From Eutypella sp. D-1 (lineage: Eukaryota > Ascomycota > Sordariomycetes > Xylariales > Diatrypaceae), in contig JAJTTP010000010.1 in NCBI GenBank assembly GCA_023313575.1, positions 124,001 through 188,000 on the forward strand: DNA of 64,000 bases. Reading direction: 5' to 3'. Position numbers and translations under genes: made by a program. Numbering within the stretch: position 1 is the first letter of the stretch; each line of letters opens with the position of its first letter. Shown piece after piece: positions 21,686 to 33,166 of the stretch. The notes under the pieces were generated by a model, which saw nothing but the letters and a program-made list of their open reading frames with translations, was not told the DNA's origin and searched no databases.

Positions 21686-23930
21686 CACTCGTCTCAAGTC
21701 ACCATGGGCTAGCATACATCGCCCCTCGCTTACGGATGGATACAGCTCGAGTGAAGAAGCCGTGGCCGACAGACAAACGGTCTTGGCTTAAAATTGATCA
21801 GTAGGCCAGTCGAACATTAGCTACAAACTGATTGGTTCATGAAAACCCTTGTGTAATATGCTCTTATCGGCTCCGCCTCTAATATTCAAGTTACCCAGGC
21901 CTGAGTCGTTGGTGACATGATTTGGGTGGCTGTTCGATCCGATCAAGATGTGATATAAATCGGGAACAGAGCCAGCCCCCCTTTAGATCCAGATCTAATC
22001 AAGACACCATCGTGTTTGCCCGTGGATCAATCAAGAATGACACGAACTGATCAGGCCCTGATCTCTAGCATAAGCGCCCCTCTAGTGCTGAGTTGTACCA
22101 CTTGGCCTTTACAGCTAGCAAATTCAAAAGGTACACAGACTAGATTTCTGGATGCAGCATATGCATTTATCATCATACTAAGCGAGCCGGTAGGCTGAAG
22201 AAGCTCACGTACAATCGGGCCGAGCTCCAGCCCCATTTCCACGACAACAGCTGGAAGAGTATTGTCGGAGTGTCACGATCCCGCCGGCGTCTTGCACCAG
22301 TAACAACACAGAAAAATCGGGAAGACATCGAATACATAAGCAAGCGCAACGAGCAGAGAGACTGTGTGCATATCATGTGATAGCAGGCCAGGGGTGTTAG
22401 TAGTGGTCGTGTCCCTATCTACAGCTCTAGAATAACCTGGAACCCCCATCCCCTTTGTCTTTAATGAGGGTCAGAACACAATAATTCTTCAAGCTCTGCC
22501 TATATCTACTTGTTGGGGAATAATAGTAACAGAGTGAAAGGTGCCCGCGAAGTCGAAGGATGCTCGCCAGAATGTAAGCATAGGGTTCAGATATACTAGA
22601 GTAGATGTGACGCCCTGACCATACCGAATATAGGGGAGAGCGAAGTCCCTTGTATATAGACCTAGCTCTAGATAGCCACCACAATACCCATGAAATTCTC
22701 TTCTATAAGCCCAGCCAGTCGCACCTGCAAAACTCAGATTACCGTTTCAGGTAATCGAGGACATGCCAAGCGGTCGAATAGACGGGAAGACGGGACCTCG
22801 GGAATCTAGTAGTGCAGTATCTTACCTAACTCTGTGGGGCAACATGCATCCTCCTTCTGTCGAACCGTCCGTCGCGCCGTCCATCTCTGGGTACGTGCTG
22901 AAGTACATACTTAAGCAGGCATCTCTTGAGACTTTTCTGCTACTGAAATTGAATATGAACTTCTAGTTACATGTCCTTAGCCTTAGAGATATCGTTTATA
23001 ACTATCAGATAGGCGACTTAGTTGGCACTCGAGGCCAGCCTTATGCTCGCAACTTAGCTTGAGGCATGTGCGGGCTACAATGGTTGAGCGGATACTGCAT
23101 TTATGCATACACTCAAGACACTTCGAGGCTGTTAAAGTTAGTGGAGGTGTGGGACCGCTGTACGTACCTAGTATATCGTTATTAAGTCGTGCATGATGGC
23201 TACTCCACAAGTACATCACATCTACTCTAAGAACGACATGCGGGTACCTGAATAAATTCTTCTACATCATGGGTACCGTCCCCGTAGATATCACTACCTA
23301 TCGACAATGATGCAAATCCGCGATATTGGTGTGTTGCTTTTCTAGATGCCTTCAATTGGCCTGGTATCTGATAGGAGAAGAGACTGAGGAAAGGAGGGTT
23401 ACTACAACGAGCCAGGCCATCCTGTGACACGGAAAGTTTGAACCCCCTATTCCCCACTTAATTACCCCTTGATGTCCTCGGGGACGAAAAGGTTTCAGAT
23501 GGAGAGCACGTGACATAGTCCGCGAGACTGACTCGTACTAAAAAGGGGGCAAAGGAATTGAATTGTTGGCTATGATCAGTCACACTTTATTAAGTTGCGA
23601 AGCGTCTCTATGGCCATTCGAAGACCCTAGTTATGATGCCAAGATCATGGGGGTACACTAACCGTTAGTTATCGTTACAACGCCTACATACAACTGGTTA
23701 AGTATTATTCAAATCTATGTTCAGTATAAATGTAATGTCGCCCCCCCAGTCATTTGGATTCCCCTTCTGTGGACAGGAATGAAACCGCATCTACAAATTG
23801 AGTGGCTGTAGTTAAAAGTTAGCAATTGATACTCCGAACGAAATTAGTACGACGGGTCCAAGAAACAAGCTGGAGATCCGCTCGCCTGGCATACTGCCAC
23901 TTCCTCCTAATGGCATCACTATTCTGGAAG
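21686..23930. other. Long AT-rich intergenic region
   Basis: No supported gene. TGTCACGATCCC (22269) and TGTGACGCCCTG (22608) resemble LTR 5' ends but lack matching ends and target duplications. Probably decayed repeat sequence leading into the gene relics that follow. Confidence 0.4.
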
Positions 23931-24632
23931 TTACACAATGCCTTGAGAATTAATCCAGGTATTCGAACTGAAAGACTCAGCAGTCGATAGACTCTGGTCT
24001 TGCAAAGCAGCTTCTACTAGTCCCTCCATCTCGGCACCGACCGACCAGAAAATGACAACCTCGAGTCCAGCGGCATTCAGTGGCATGGTAAACTGTGCCT
24101 CGGCCCTCTCCATCCCATTAAGCACAGCTGTTGGGTAATGGCTATTAGCATGCAGATTTCCCTTATCCTGCGTATTGTGCGCGTCCTAAAAAGGGCCTGG
24201 AGGCCCATTGACACGCATGAAGCCAGTCCTTTTTAAATAGAAAGGCATGTTGGCCAGGGATCATGTTACGGCGGAGAACCTGTGGAAGTCAGCAGTCGGC
24301 TATGGATGACGACGGAAATGTCCACACATGAACTGGTATCCACATAACAGAGCACGGTCTACGAGAGCCTTGATGATAGGCGTAGAGGTGTCTTTCTCCT
24401 GCATGATTTAGTTGACGAACCTTAACGCATTGAAGGACTCAAGAGGCGTACTTTCAGGTATTAGCGGGGAGGTCACCGTGTTGGTGAGTGCTTCGTTCAT
24501 ACCTACGAGAAGTGTCTCTGCCCCAGACGTCTCGGCAAGTTGATCGGCAGTCAAAGTAGAGTCTGATTTGGCGATTCCTTGGATAACACCAGCTTTGATC
24601 AAGGTCATGAGCGCGGAAGGTGCATGTGCCTA
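23931..24632 (-). pseudogene. O-methyltransferase remnant
   Basis: Reading the minus strand, 24632-24408 encodes SALMTLIKAGVIQGIAKSDS followed by TLTADQLAETSGAE. This is the N-terminal winged-helix dimerisation segment of fungal SAM-dependent O-methyltransferases. Weak similarity to the following family segment (FYLKRTGF...GPF) appears near 24230-24180 in shifted frame. The piece at 24125-23931 encodes LNGMERAEAQFTMPLNAAGLEVVIFW, the usual C-terminal end. The Rossmann fold of about 200 residues is missing: only about 280 bp separate the two ends. Stops and frameshifts interrupt the frame. Internally deleted and certainly inactive as a methyltransferase. Confidence 0.75.
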
Positions 24633-25041
24633 TCAGGTCATGTCATCAGTTAAGACTTTAAGGAACTTAAGACAGAGGCTAGATATGAGCTTACCGATAT
24701 GATCGTCCGCTAGATAGTATCCGTCGGAGCTTCTAGCATTAACGTTGCCTACATGGCAGTCCTGGACATCTCTCTTCGGGTATTTTTTATCCTCACTAAT
24801 GAGAATGTCCTTCACAGTAGCAATGAAGGCCCCTGAGGATTCAGGCAAGTCAACCATCACTTATGTGTTCACTGCGAGTTGTGGCCTCGGAACTTTGCTG
24901 AACTTGGAAGAACAGGCTGGAACATGCTGAAAGGCAAAGCAGGCGATTAGGGTCAGTATTACGCTTAGTTCAAAATGGAAAGCTAGTTCGAAAAAAAAAA
25001 GCAAGTTCGAGTAGTAAAGTCATCTGTATATTATAAGGGAC
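24633..25041. other. Spacer between two gene relics
   Basis: A minus-strand frame (24860-24633) has no recognisable content. An A10 run lies near 24991-25000. No gene is seen. Confidence 0.4.
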
Positions 25042-25565
25042 GTGCTGGGCTCCCACCATTCAGCAGAGCTGCAGCTACTTTCAAGGGCTTTCTCGGCGTG
25101 GAGTGACGCAGTACTTGCACTGTTCCCTATTTTGATCATTCGGCAGCTCCAAATGCCACTGAAAGCCAAGTTAGGAGTTAGTATTCTGAAGGCTCTGGGT
25201 ATTTGGCGAGTCTACTTTGCGAAACCGAGATATATATCTATGACTCGACTCGTCGGATTAACGCTGCCAGTGCCGCCGTAGCCGCAGTTGTCAAAACTGT
25301 AGAACTCCATAACCTAGCGATGCCGGACTTTACGTATGATGCCATCCCGCTTGTCTACTGGGTCCTGGTAGAGAACTGGATCATCATCATCTGCGCGTGT
25401 GTGCCGACCATAAAGCCGCTTCTCATGAAAGGCTGGAGCTTGAGTCGCTTTTTCTCGCGTATCAAGGAGAAGAGTATGAGCTCCTCCTTAAGCTCGACTT
25501 CTCGTCCTCGGCCTCATCAAAGCTCGATTACAGATATTCATCTTGACAGAGTCAACTCGAAGTAG
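25042..25565 (+). pseudogene. Rhodopsin-domain fungal membrane protein, 5'-truncated
   Basis: Two frames together carry the C-terminal half of the seven-helix rhodopsin-domain family common in Pezizomycotina. The first has FSAWSDAVLALFPILIIRQL then QMPLKAKLGVSILKALG (25042-25200). The second has VVKTVELHNLAMPDFTYDAI then PLVYWVLVENWIIIICACVP (from about 25260), followed by a Ser-rich cytosolic tail. About 65 bp of extra sequence between them shifts the frame; no GT-AG pair of suitable length repairs it. The first four or five helices are absent. Genes of this family often sit in secondary-metabolite or surface-sensing loci, as do O-methyltransferases, one of which lies decayed next door. Confidence 0.7.
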
Positions 25566-26215
25566 TTATCTTCGCGTAACTATGAGTCCTTGAACTAGGT
25601 AGCCTTTATCTGGGAAAGGGGCCGTGGTTTCGCAAGCCAAGCCTGGACTCTGGAGTAATGTATGGTAAGTACCTAAAAGGGTAATTCAGTACTTAATGAA
25701 AAGTCACCGGCCCCGCCAGTAGGTGACAGGTGGGGCGTTGATCTTTGTACCTACATGTACATATCTAAATATGTGCAGTAGTGTAGTATGTATCCTGGAT
25801 ACATATCCGCTAAACCCGAAAAGGCCTGATTACGCCGCTTACTCGGCTACTTTTTGAAAGAATGTCGTCACGTTAAGTAGCTCAGCCACGTACCACTGTA
25901 CCAACGTACCACCACCACTACCACCACCACCACCATCTGCCCCCGGGTGGGCACCTTTAACCCTTAACCCGCGCCCTTTCTCCCTATGTTCCTTCATTCA
26001 ACATCTTTCAACATCTTACAACAACCTTCGTACAATCGCTCCCAAACTCAAACCTTATCCATCCAATGAACATTTCACTTCGCCCACTCCTTGAATTCTA
26101 AACCATCTTTCGCAACATCATCACAACCTACCTAAAGTAACTCCCCCCTTTTTTATTTCGTTTTCGCACTGCATACAACTACCCAAAAAGTACTCCGTAC
26201 TGGCTCCTATCCAAT
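25566..26215. promoter_or_regulatory. Promoter region of the membrane-anchored protein gene
   Basis: Contains a CCA microsatellite (about 25910-25935), then CT- and CA-rich leader sequence up to the ATG at 26216. No TATA box is evident. Confidence 0.4.
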
Positions 26216-27406
26216 ATGCAGTTAAAGACCATCGCCGCCGCAGCCGGTCTGACGGCTACAGCGACCACCCATGCTTTTCTACTCCCTCCCGACGTTTCCG
26301 CCGATGATATCGTTACTACTCTCCCCGTACCTGTCGAGGCTGAGGCCAACGTCGGTCTTCCTGATATTGTTAACAAACAGAACCTGAAATTAAATTGTCC
26401 CGGCTGTTCCGTTCGAGTTTTACCCCACTGGGTATCCCATTCCGATGGAGCCAACGTCAAGACCGATATCCCGAGCCACCTGGAGCTGGACTTCAGCATC
26501 GCTACCGAGGAGAATTCCCCTGATCATCTCTTGCTTAATGGGTTTGAACTCTATCCCAAGTCCAACCCCTTCAAAGAGACCCTGACTGCCACTCTCTTGC
26601 CCGAGTTACGCGACTCCAAGATCAAGCGCCCCCATCATATGAAGGGGCCGCGCCCTCATAGCACCCAAACCCTCGGTTTCGGTCTACAAACGGCCGTCGT
26701 GCCTAGCTCCGATGACAAGGATGATCTCGATCTCGTCGTGGTCAACCTTCAAATCATCGAGGTCGGACAAACTTTCATCGATGGGATCCCTAATGTTGAA
26801 GTCAAGCTTCTCAAGACTCGCTCCGGCAAATTGATGATCGCCGATGTTACCGCTACGGAGTCAGAGACCGTCCAGAAAACCCCCACGGATGCACAGAACG
26901 AGTGCACTACTATGGTCTGCAAGTGGGTCGCTATGGCTAAGGAGCGACTTGCCCGACTCCGTGCCGGCAAGCACTGTGGTGGTCGCCGCCCGGTCCACGC
27001 CGGCAAGGAGCAGAAGGATGAGGAAATCGAAGGAGATCACTTCCCCAAGATCCATGGCCATGACGGACCCAAGCACAGCTGGGGACATCTTCTCAAGAAC
27101 ATCGCCACCCACATCCTCCTGCCTGTTGCTATCGGTATCCTGGCCGGTGTCACTGCCAGTATCCTCGGCATGATGGTCGGCACATTCCTCGTCTACCTAT
27201 GGCGCACTTTCGTCCGCCGCCCGTCCCGTGCTCGCCGCCACCATGGCGCGCGTGGCCACGACCACAAGGCTGGCCACAGTGAGGCTGTTGCCGAAGACGA
27301 GAAGACGGGTCTCATGGCTCACGAAGAGGTAGTTGATTGCCCCCCGGCTTATGTCGAGGAAGGTATCGTCGCTACCGATGATAAGAAGGCCGAGGATTCC
27401 GCCTAG
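26216..27406 (+). CDS. Secretory-pathway protein with C-terminal membrane anchor, 396 aa
   Basis: Single exon. A signal peptide covers about residues 1-20. A conserved-looking luminal domain contains LKLNCPGCSV followed by HLELDFSIATEENSPDHLLL and VVPSSDDKDDLDLVVVNLQI. One membrane helix lies at about residues 297-326 (ILLPVAIGILAGVTASILGM onward), then a basic stop-transfer RRPSRARRHHGARGHDHK and an acidic tail. The tail carries PPAY (about residues 375-378), a PY-type motif that WW-domain ubiquitin ligases such as Rsp5 bind. The domain resembles an uncharacterised fungal family, perhaps the one catalogued as DUF7728; that number is from memory and unverified. Likely type I orientation in the endomembrane system; function unknown. 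Confidence 0.75.
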   Translation: MQLKTIAAAAGLTATATTHAFLLPPDVSADDIVTTLPVPVEAEANVGLPDIVNKQNLKLNCPGCSVRVLPHWVSHSDGANVKTDIPSHLELDFSIATEENSPDHLLLNGFELYPKSNPFKETLTATLLPELRDSKIKRPHHMKGPRPHSTQTLGFGLQTAVVPSSDDKDDLDLVVVNLQIIEVGQTFIDGIPNVEVKLLKTRSGKLMIADVTATESETVQKTPTDAQNECTTMVCKWVAMAKERLARLRAGKHCGGRRPVHAGKEQKDEEIEGDHFPKIHGHDGPKHSWGHLLKNIATHILLPVAIGILAGVTASILGMMVGTFLVYLWRTFVRRPSRARRHHGARGHDHKAGHSEAVAEDEKTGLMAHEEVVDCPPAYVEEGIVATDDKKAEDSA

Positions 27407-30025
27407 ATGCACAGATGATGATTGAATTGCGCCGCTGCTAGTTAGTCGATAGTGAGATACGAATGACCCACGTCGGCTTGCAGGAAGCCCCGAGAACAGG
27501 ACGAGAATGTAACATCAAGGAAACCTCCCCGTGCCGAAGATTTGTTGAAGAGACTCGACACCCAAGGCGTTTTGACCCGTTTGGTTCGGCTATATGTGAT
27601 TTGACGGTTTTGGTATTTTTGCATTGTGGAATAGGCGCAATGCGAGGGACGATGGTTTCATGACTAGGAGTACTTTCCTTTCTCGACTCCCCCTAGCCTA
27701 ATACTTTCCTACCCTGTTGTTGGCCTGGTCTGTAGGCATCGTATGCGCGCTCCTTATACTTTGCCCGCCACGGCTAATTTATGTGTACATTCCTCTGGTG
27801 ACCTGTCGTCATTGACGCGTGGGTTCTCGGCTTGTATTGTAATTCTGACTTGAGAGGTAGAATAATCTATGTACGGTTGTTTGTTAGCCTTGCTCGCTTG
27901 CTACTCGTTTAGATCTAACCTGAACCCCATCCTAAAATGCCCCCCTCCCGCCACCCCACAGAACGCGACGGCATCAGAGTGCTAGTCCTAGTTCTGTTCT
28001 GCACCACGCGTAGAGTCTCCGTGCAGGTAATCCAGCAATGTACGACATGTTGAACTCTGGGCGTAGTTAGACATTGATGGGCAGATAAAGTCAATGTAAG
28101 CCTCATGGCATAGGTCAACCTATGGTCTATGTGGTTAGCTTGGAGCATCTTGGGACTGCGGGCTGGAGACGAGGTGATCCAAGCTAATCTCTACGAAGCT
28201 CCTAAGGTGAGCGCTTGAGCGGGGGTCAAAGTTTTCACGAGGGGGCCGCTGGGGGATACCCGAATTCAGGAAAAGGCATAGCAATGACACCATTCAGCCT
28301 TCTCGGATATTGCGCAGTTTCGTTCCGTTGAAGGAGTCGACCGACCCCAGGTGTAGCATTAATAATCCGTACCGTACAATCGGTTTGGTTAACGATGCGA
28401 TGGTCCGTACGTACCCAGCCTCTTGGACATACACGTTAGCATGGGGTGGCTATGGGAGCATTTCCTCATTGGGATTTCTCCCGTTCCGTGCGCATAATGG
28501 AATATGGAGAGGAGCATCCCAGAGGCCTAAAGTTCAGAACGAAAAATGAGCAGCAGGCATACAGAGGGGTCGCCAAAAGGGCATTGGGATGACACATTCC
28601 TATTGAATATCAGGAGCTTGGCTTGGGCTTGACGGGCCGCCGCGGGTCTGTACGTGGAAGAATCCCGTAGGCAAAGTGCATCAGCCATACCACCCAGATT
28701 GGCAGGATTGGTAACACTATAGTAGATGTATTTTATGAAGTGGCCATGACTCGGTTTCTGCCTGGCTGTATCTATCCGTCTTGTTGAGGGTCTTGCAAGC
28801 CTCGCCCACCCTGCTCCCGCTTATTCAACCAGGTAGAAATAGGCCACGGGGCATGTGAGATGATCAAAGGTAGCCATGTGCAGGATTCTCATTGCACCAC
28901 GGGCTGCGTCCACATCGCTTTTAACACACCGGGAGGAGAAGCTCACTCAGCACCCGCGGTTCCGTTAGTATACGCACGGTGCTACCCGATGCAGCACCAG
29001 TCTCGAGTTCCGTTTGCGTAGCACGGGAAGGTCTGCGCCCCAACGGACCAGTATGGAGATTGAGGCTACGTGTTATCTCCTAGAAGCAGTCATCTCGTGA
29101 GTTGACATAAATGCAACAATGATCTGGACATATGTCCGATGGGGCATTCAAGAGACACCTGCACCGCCGAAAGGCATAGTGACTTCCGAGGTAACTAGCC
29201 GGCGACTCTGCCACGCGCCCGATTGCACGCATGGACGTCCTAACCCGGCGGCCTGGGGCAGGGCTTGGGCAGAACGTCGTGTCGTTTGTGAGGATGCTGG
29301 TAGACGCGCCAGGGGGGAGAAGGGGGGTGTTTGCTTCTGCCACGTGCTTCCCCTCACTGCTTCGTCACCTCTCTGGATAATTACACAGACTACCATGTGT
29401 ACCGAATCCGGTTTCCAAAGCATCGACTGATGGAATTGTTTCCATTGATCCCGGCCGCTTCATCCCTAATGGAGACGTGAATATGCGTTTCCCATGCCAA
29501 ACCATCGACTGTGCTATACCATTAGTGTTTGCTTATACCGTAGGTGACACCCTAACTATAACCTTGTACGTGTCCGCTTCAACCTCACTGTCAATATTTG
29601 ACTCGACCCTGCACTGGGTTACTTATTCGAGTTTGATCACAATGTCGGCGTATTGCTCTTGTGGCAGCTGGGCCCCGACCAGGCTCTCGTTTACGTGCAG
29701 GATTATGTGATACAATTCATTTTGATCGACGATTACAATACTACCTAGCATATGTGTTGTTCTAATGTGCTTATGCGTTAGAGATGTACTGATGAGCTTT
29801 CCATAGCGCGATACTAGCGGTGAAATCATCTTATTGAGAAATAATTCCATGATATCATTCCAATTGTTCACTTTGGAGATGGTGGTGTGATCACGTAATA
29901 ATTTCCAAATATTAGATATTCATCAGTCAACACCAGCTAAGAGTTCCTTGGTGCGGGGATTTCAACTGTGTTTATTGCTTTTCAAAAGAATACTCTATTT
30001 GCCATTACCAAAACGTACCGTGAAA
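27407..30025. other. Large gene-free region
   Basis: About 2.6 kb without a supported gene. Frames around 28310-28549 and 29080-29430 overlap on both strands and have no homology or splice signals. Composition is mixed, GC-richer near 28.9-29.4 kb. Probably old, decayed sequence. Confidence 0.45.
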
Positions 30026-32074
30026 TCATGCAATACGTCTTTGCTGTGCTCTATGGATAATCACACTGTCCTGGCTGCGTTGGCCAAGTTCGTCGCTCTG
30101 TTCGTCTAGCCTCCAGTCGTACCCGTTAACTACAACAAGCACCCGTACTGTCACTGTAGTTTCTTCCAATAGATGAACCAGCGCCTTCATAAGCTTCTTT
30201 CGGTGGTTTGTTTTGCCCGATTTACATCGGTCAACACGATCTAGAATGATCCATATCGGCTTTGTGCCATCAAACATGTTCAGGGCTTTGACCGCCAACG
30301 TCTGAAGACAAGCGGCGGGTCTGTCGTTATATTCATGTGCACTGGGAGCCTGTTGTTCAATCTCGACTGCCGCACGGTATTCCTCGAGTCGAGTGAGCAA
30401 CTTGGAGTATTGCGAGTCATTCCGTAGCGCCTGGCGGTTGGACAGCAGCAGCTGATGAATTATCGAAGCGAAAATCCCAGGGAACAGATCCGCTTCTGCT
30501 TGTCGATGTCCCAGGAGGTAAAAGGCGTATGGACGGCTTTGCACAGAGCTTTTTATGCCCTCGATCATGTCCAGAGCGGCATGAGACACCCAACATTCCC
30601 CAGAGGAATACGCTGACACATTATTATAGCCTGCTAGAATTAGCATGCGAGATTTAGGGGAGTGTAGCCACGCTTGAAAATGTCCACCATTCTTCAACGC
30701 ATTTAGCCGATCACCTCGCATAGTCTCTAAACCGGTCCAAAATTGGTCGGAGTACGCATTTATATCGGCCTGGTACTTCCAAAGTAACGCAGATTCTGTT
30801 TCCACCGAATAGCATTTGTTGCCAAGGAGGCTTTGTATCTTGTATAGACGGTCGCTGTTCTGTCCGTCTTGCAGTTCTAATGGCCGTTAGCTGCGAATTG
30901 ACTGCATCGTAGTTTAATTCGAGGTAAACCTTTTATACGAGCCTCAAGACCTAAACGCTTTCATTAACATAAACATTGAAAATATTCATGGCGACGGAAT
31001 ACTCACCTTGAATCTCCTGTCTCTTGGCTATGTCCCATCGTGTCAACACTTGCAACTCCGAGAAGGGAAAGGGGACTGACCAAAAAGCTGTCGTTTGATG
31101 TCATCAACATTCTTATTCAGAAGCTCCTCGCTTAGATATCGAACGTCGGTGATAGCCTTTTGTACCTTGAGTGCACCATCATCCAATGTAGCTGACGATC
31201 CCCAAATCGCTCTAGCCCAGCGTCCTAAGTACTATTAGACATTAACTAAGTTGCGGATGAACTGGAACTCACTGAGGCCTCCCTTGGAGTAGTAGCGAAC
31301 AACTGCAATACAGAACGCCATTAGACTATCATAAGTATCGACAATGGCTGACTGTAATTGCTGATCGAGCTCATGAGCTCCGTTGTGAATATGCCGATAG
31401 AGCTTGAACCCGGCCACTCTGTCCTTGATTTGGGAAAGCGTCTCAGAGATTGAACTTTCTATCCGAGCTCGGTTGCTTGCGATCTAAAACTGTTAGCTCA
31501 GCTTGATTAATTATATACCGTTTTGACACATACCACAAAGAGAAAAGAAAGCGTTCCAATAGCCATACCGCAATATGGCGCACCCAAATGTCTCACTAGT
31601 TCTACCATTGGCTCAAGGTGCTGTAGAATAACGTAGGACGATACCAGGAAGTTCTGGGTTGTTTGAATCACCTGCCCAACGCCATGATTACGGCTAGCTT
31701 CCCATTCGTCTCGAGCATCGATAGCTGCGTCGAAGGAAGCGTTAAATGCTGAAACGCTCTCGATATGTAAGGCACGTTTCTCTTCTTCTGAAAACTGATC
31801 ATGATTGAGAACGAGTCTACGTAATGCCTCCTGGTCTTGGTCTGACTTTTGCAAAATAACCCTGAATTAAGTGTCAGAGATAAACTATACGGGTTATAGA
31901 CGTGCCTTACATATCCCCATCATTGAATCGCCTGTTGCTAATCGACGAGTTACTCTCTGGTGACATGCTGATAAAGAAGTTGATTACACGAAACTGAGAT
32001 TTTGCAAGAGAGTAGGATACGCCAAGAATCTTCCAAAGAGAATGCTTGTCCCCAAACTTCAACTCCAGAGACAT
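30026..32074 (-). CDS. STAND-like P-loop NTPase-related protein, 572 aa
   Basis: Six exons join in one frame: 32074-31911, 31861-31534, 31483-31273, 31224-31081, 31027-31007 (21 nt) and 30876-30026. The N-terminal 290 residues are helical (DQEALRRLVLNHDQFSEEEKRAL; a region around LEPMVELVRHLGAPYCGMAI). The C-terminal part resembles the NTPase of fungal STAND/NLR-related proteins. The P-loop position reads RMLILAGYNNVSAYSSGE (about 366-383), without the GK[S/T] lysine, while the Walker B-like strand PIWIILDRVDRC is clear at about 496-507. Relatives are large, variable proteins linked to self/non-self recognition. Here the degenerate P-loop and lack of repeats after the NTPase suggest a non-hydrolysing or shortened form. 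Divergent from the AAA+ gene. Confidence 0.65.
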
Positions 32075-33166
32075 TGCAGGTAAAGGAGATCTTAGAATAC
32101 AGGGAATGGAGATGAGGGTGTTCAATACTTACACAATGTATGGCCTAATTGTATCGCTCACATCAAAATTTTATGACCAAGTGAAGTGTAATTTCCATTC
32201 ACTGTGTACACCCGATCCTCCAAACCACCCGTACATCTGCACATAACCGGCATTAACCAGTTAAACCTAAGGAATTCCGTATTCAGCGAGAATAAGTTCG
32301 GTGAGCTCCAATTTTCAGCTTAACTATATCTCCAAGACGGGTCACCCATTGTCACAGCATACGTTTATCGCATGTATAAGTATGGGTGGCAAGCTGCGGT
32401 CTTAGCTCCGGCTAGTTGCCGGGCCCATGCTACGTTAGCATTCACCGAACTCGATCAACATCTAGAACAATCTGTAACCAACAAATCAATATACCCAACA
32501 CAGTGATTGGAGCCGCGACTGTGGCGTGTACTCCGACGTACATGTTCGCAATTTACGTTCGAATTCCTGATCATCCAAACTGAAGGTGTACAGAGCCTGA
32601 AAATATGTACAATATCTTCGGCTATCTACATTGAATATTATATTGCATGGTATTCTCATAGGACCAGATGATCTCGAGTGGCTGCTGAGGGGGCCTGTGC
32701 CTCTACTTTCGTTACTATAACGTTTCACAGCATAGCCACTTAGGCGTCGTAAGAAGATTGTCCCGCATAGAATTGTGCCCGCCCCCCCCTATAGATGTCG
32801 TCTCGGGTTCCCTTGACCCTCTCGAGAACCAGATGTTACGTGGGACTGGATGCCTGATCAACTTTCAGGCTAAGTAATCCATCTATGTTAAGTCCATCCA
32901 GTTACTTGATTAGCATATAAAGCTACAGTATCCTATTCGCCTGATTGTTCTATATTCCACTAAGTAATAGCACAACTGGATGTAATCTTCACTGACATCT
33001 ACCTTCGCTCTTCAATCTCATTACTTCCTTGGCCTGATTGACATCTTTGGTATAGCGCTTCTAGTAAGCACATTCGATACCTCCATGGATAATATATGTC
33101 ACTGAATGGAAGTTGCGGAAACGAACGTGGAGAAACCGTGCCCTCAACAGGGGTCTTAACTCGATT
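32075..33166. promoter_or_regulatory. Divergent spacer between STAND-like and AAA+ genes
   Basis: 1.09 kb of AT-rich DNA between two outward-facing genes. A C8 run lies near 32783-32790. No gene or specific site is identified. Confidence 0.4.

Noticed and set aside
22269..22760. LTR-like starts TGTCACGATCCC (22269) and TGTGACGCCCTG (22608)
   Set aside because: No matching CA end with a 5-bp target duplication was found for either; the resemblance is limited to the first dozen bases.
28310..29430. Overlapping frames on both strands
   Set aside because: Mutually overlapping, no homology, no introns or leader signals; best explained by GC-rich non-coding DNA.
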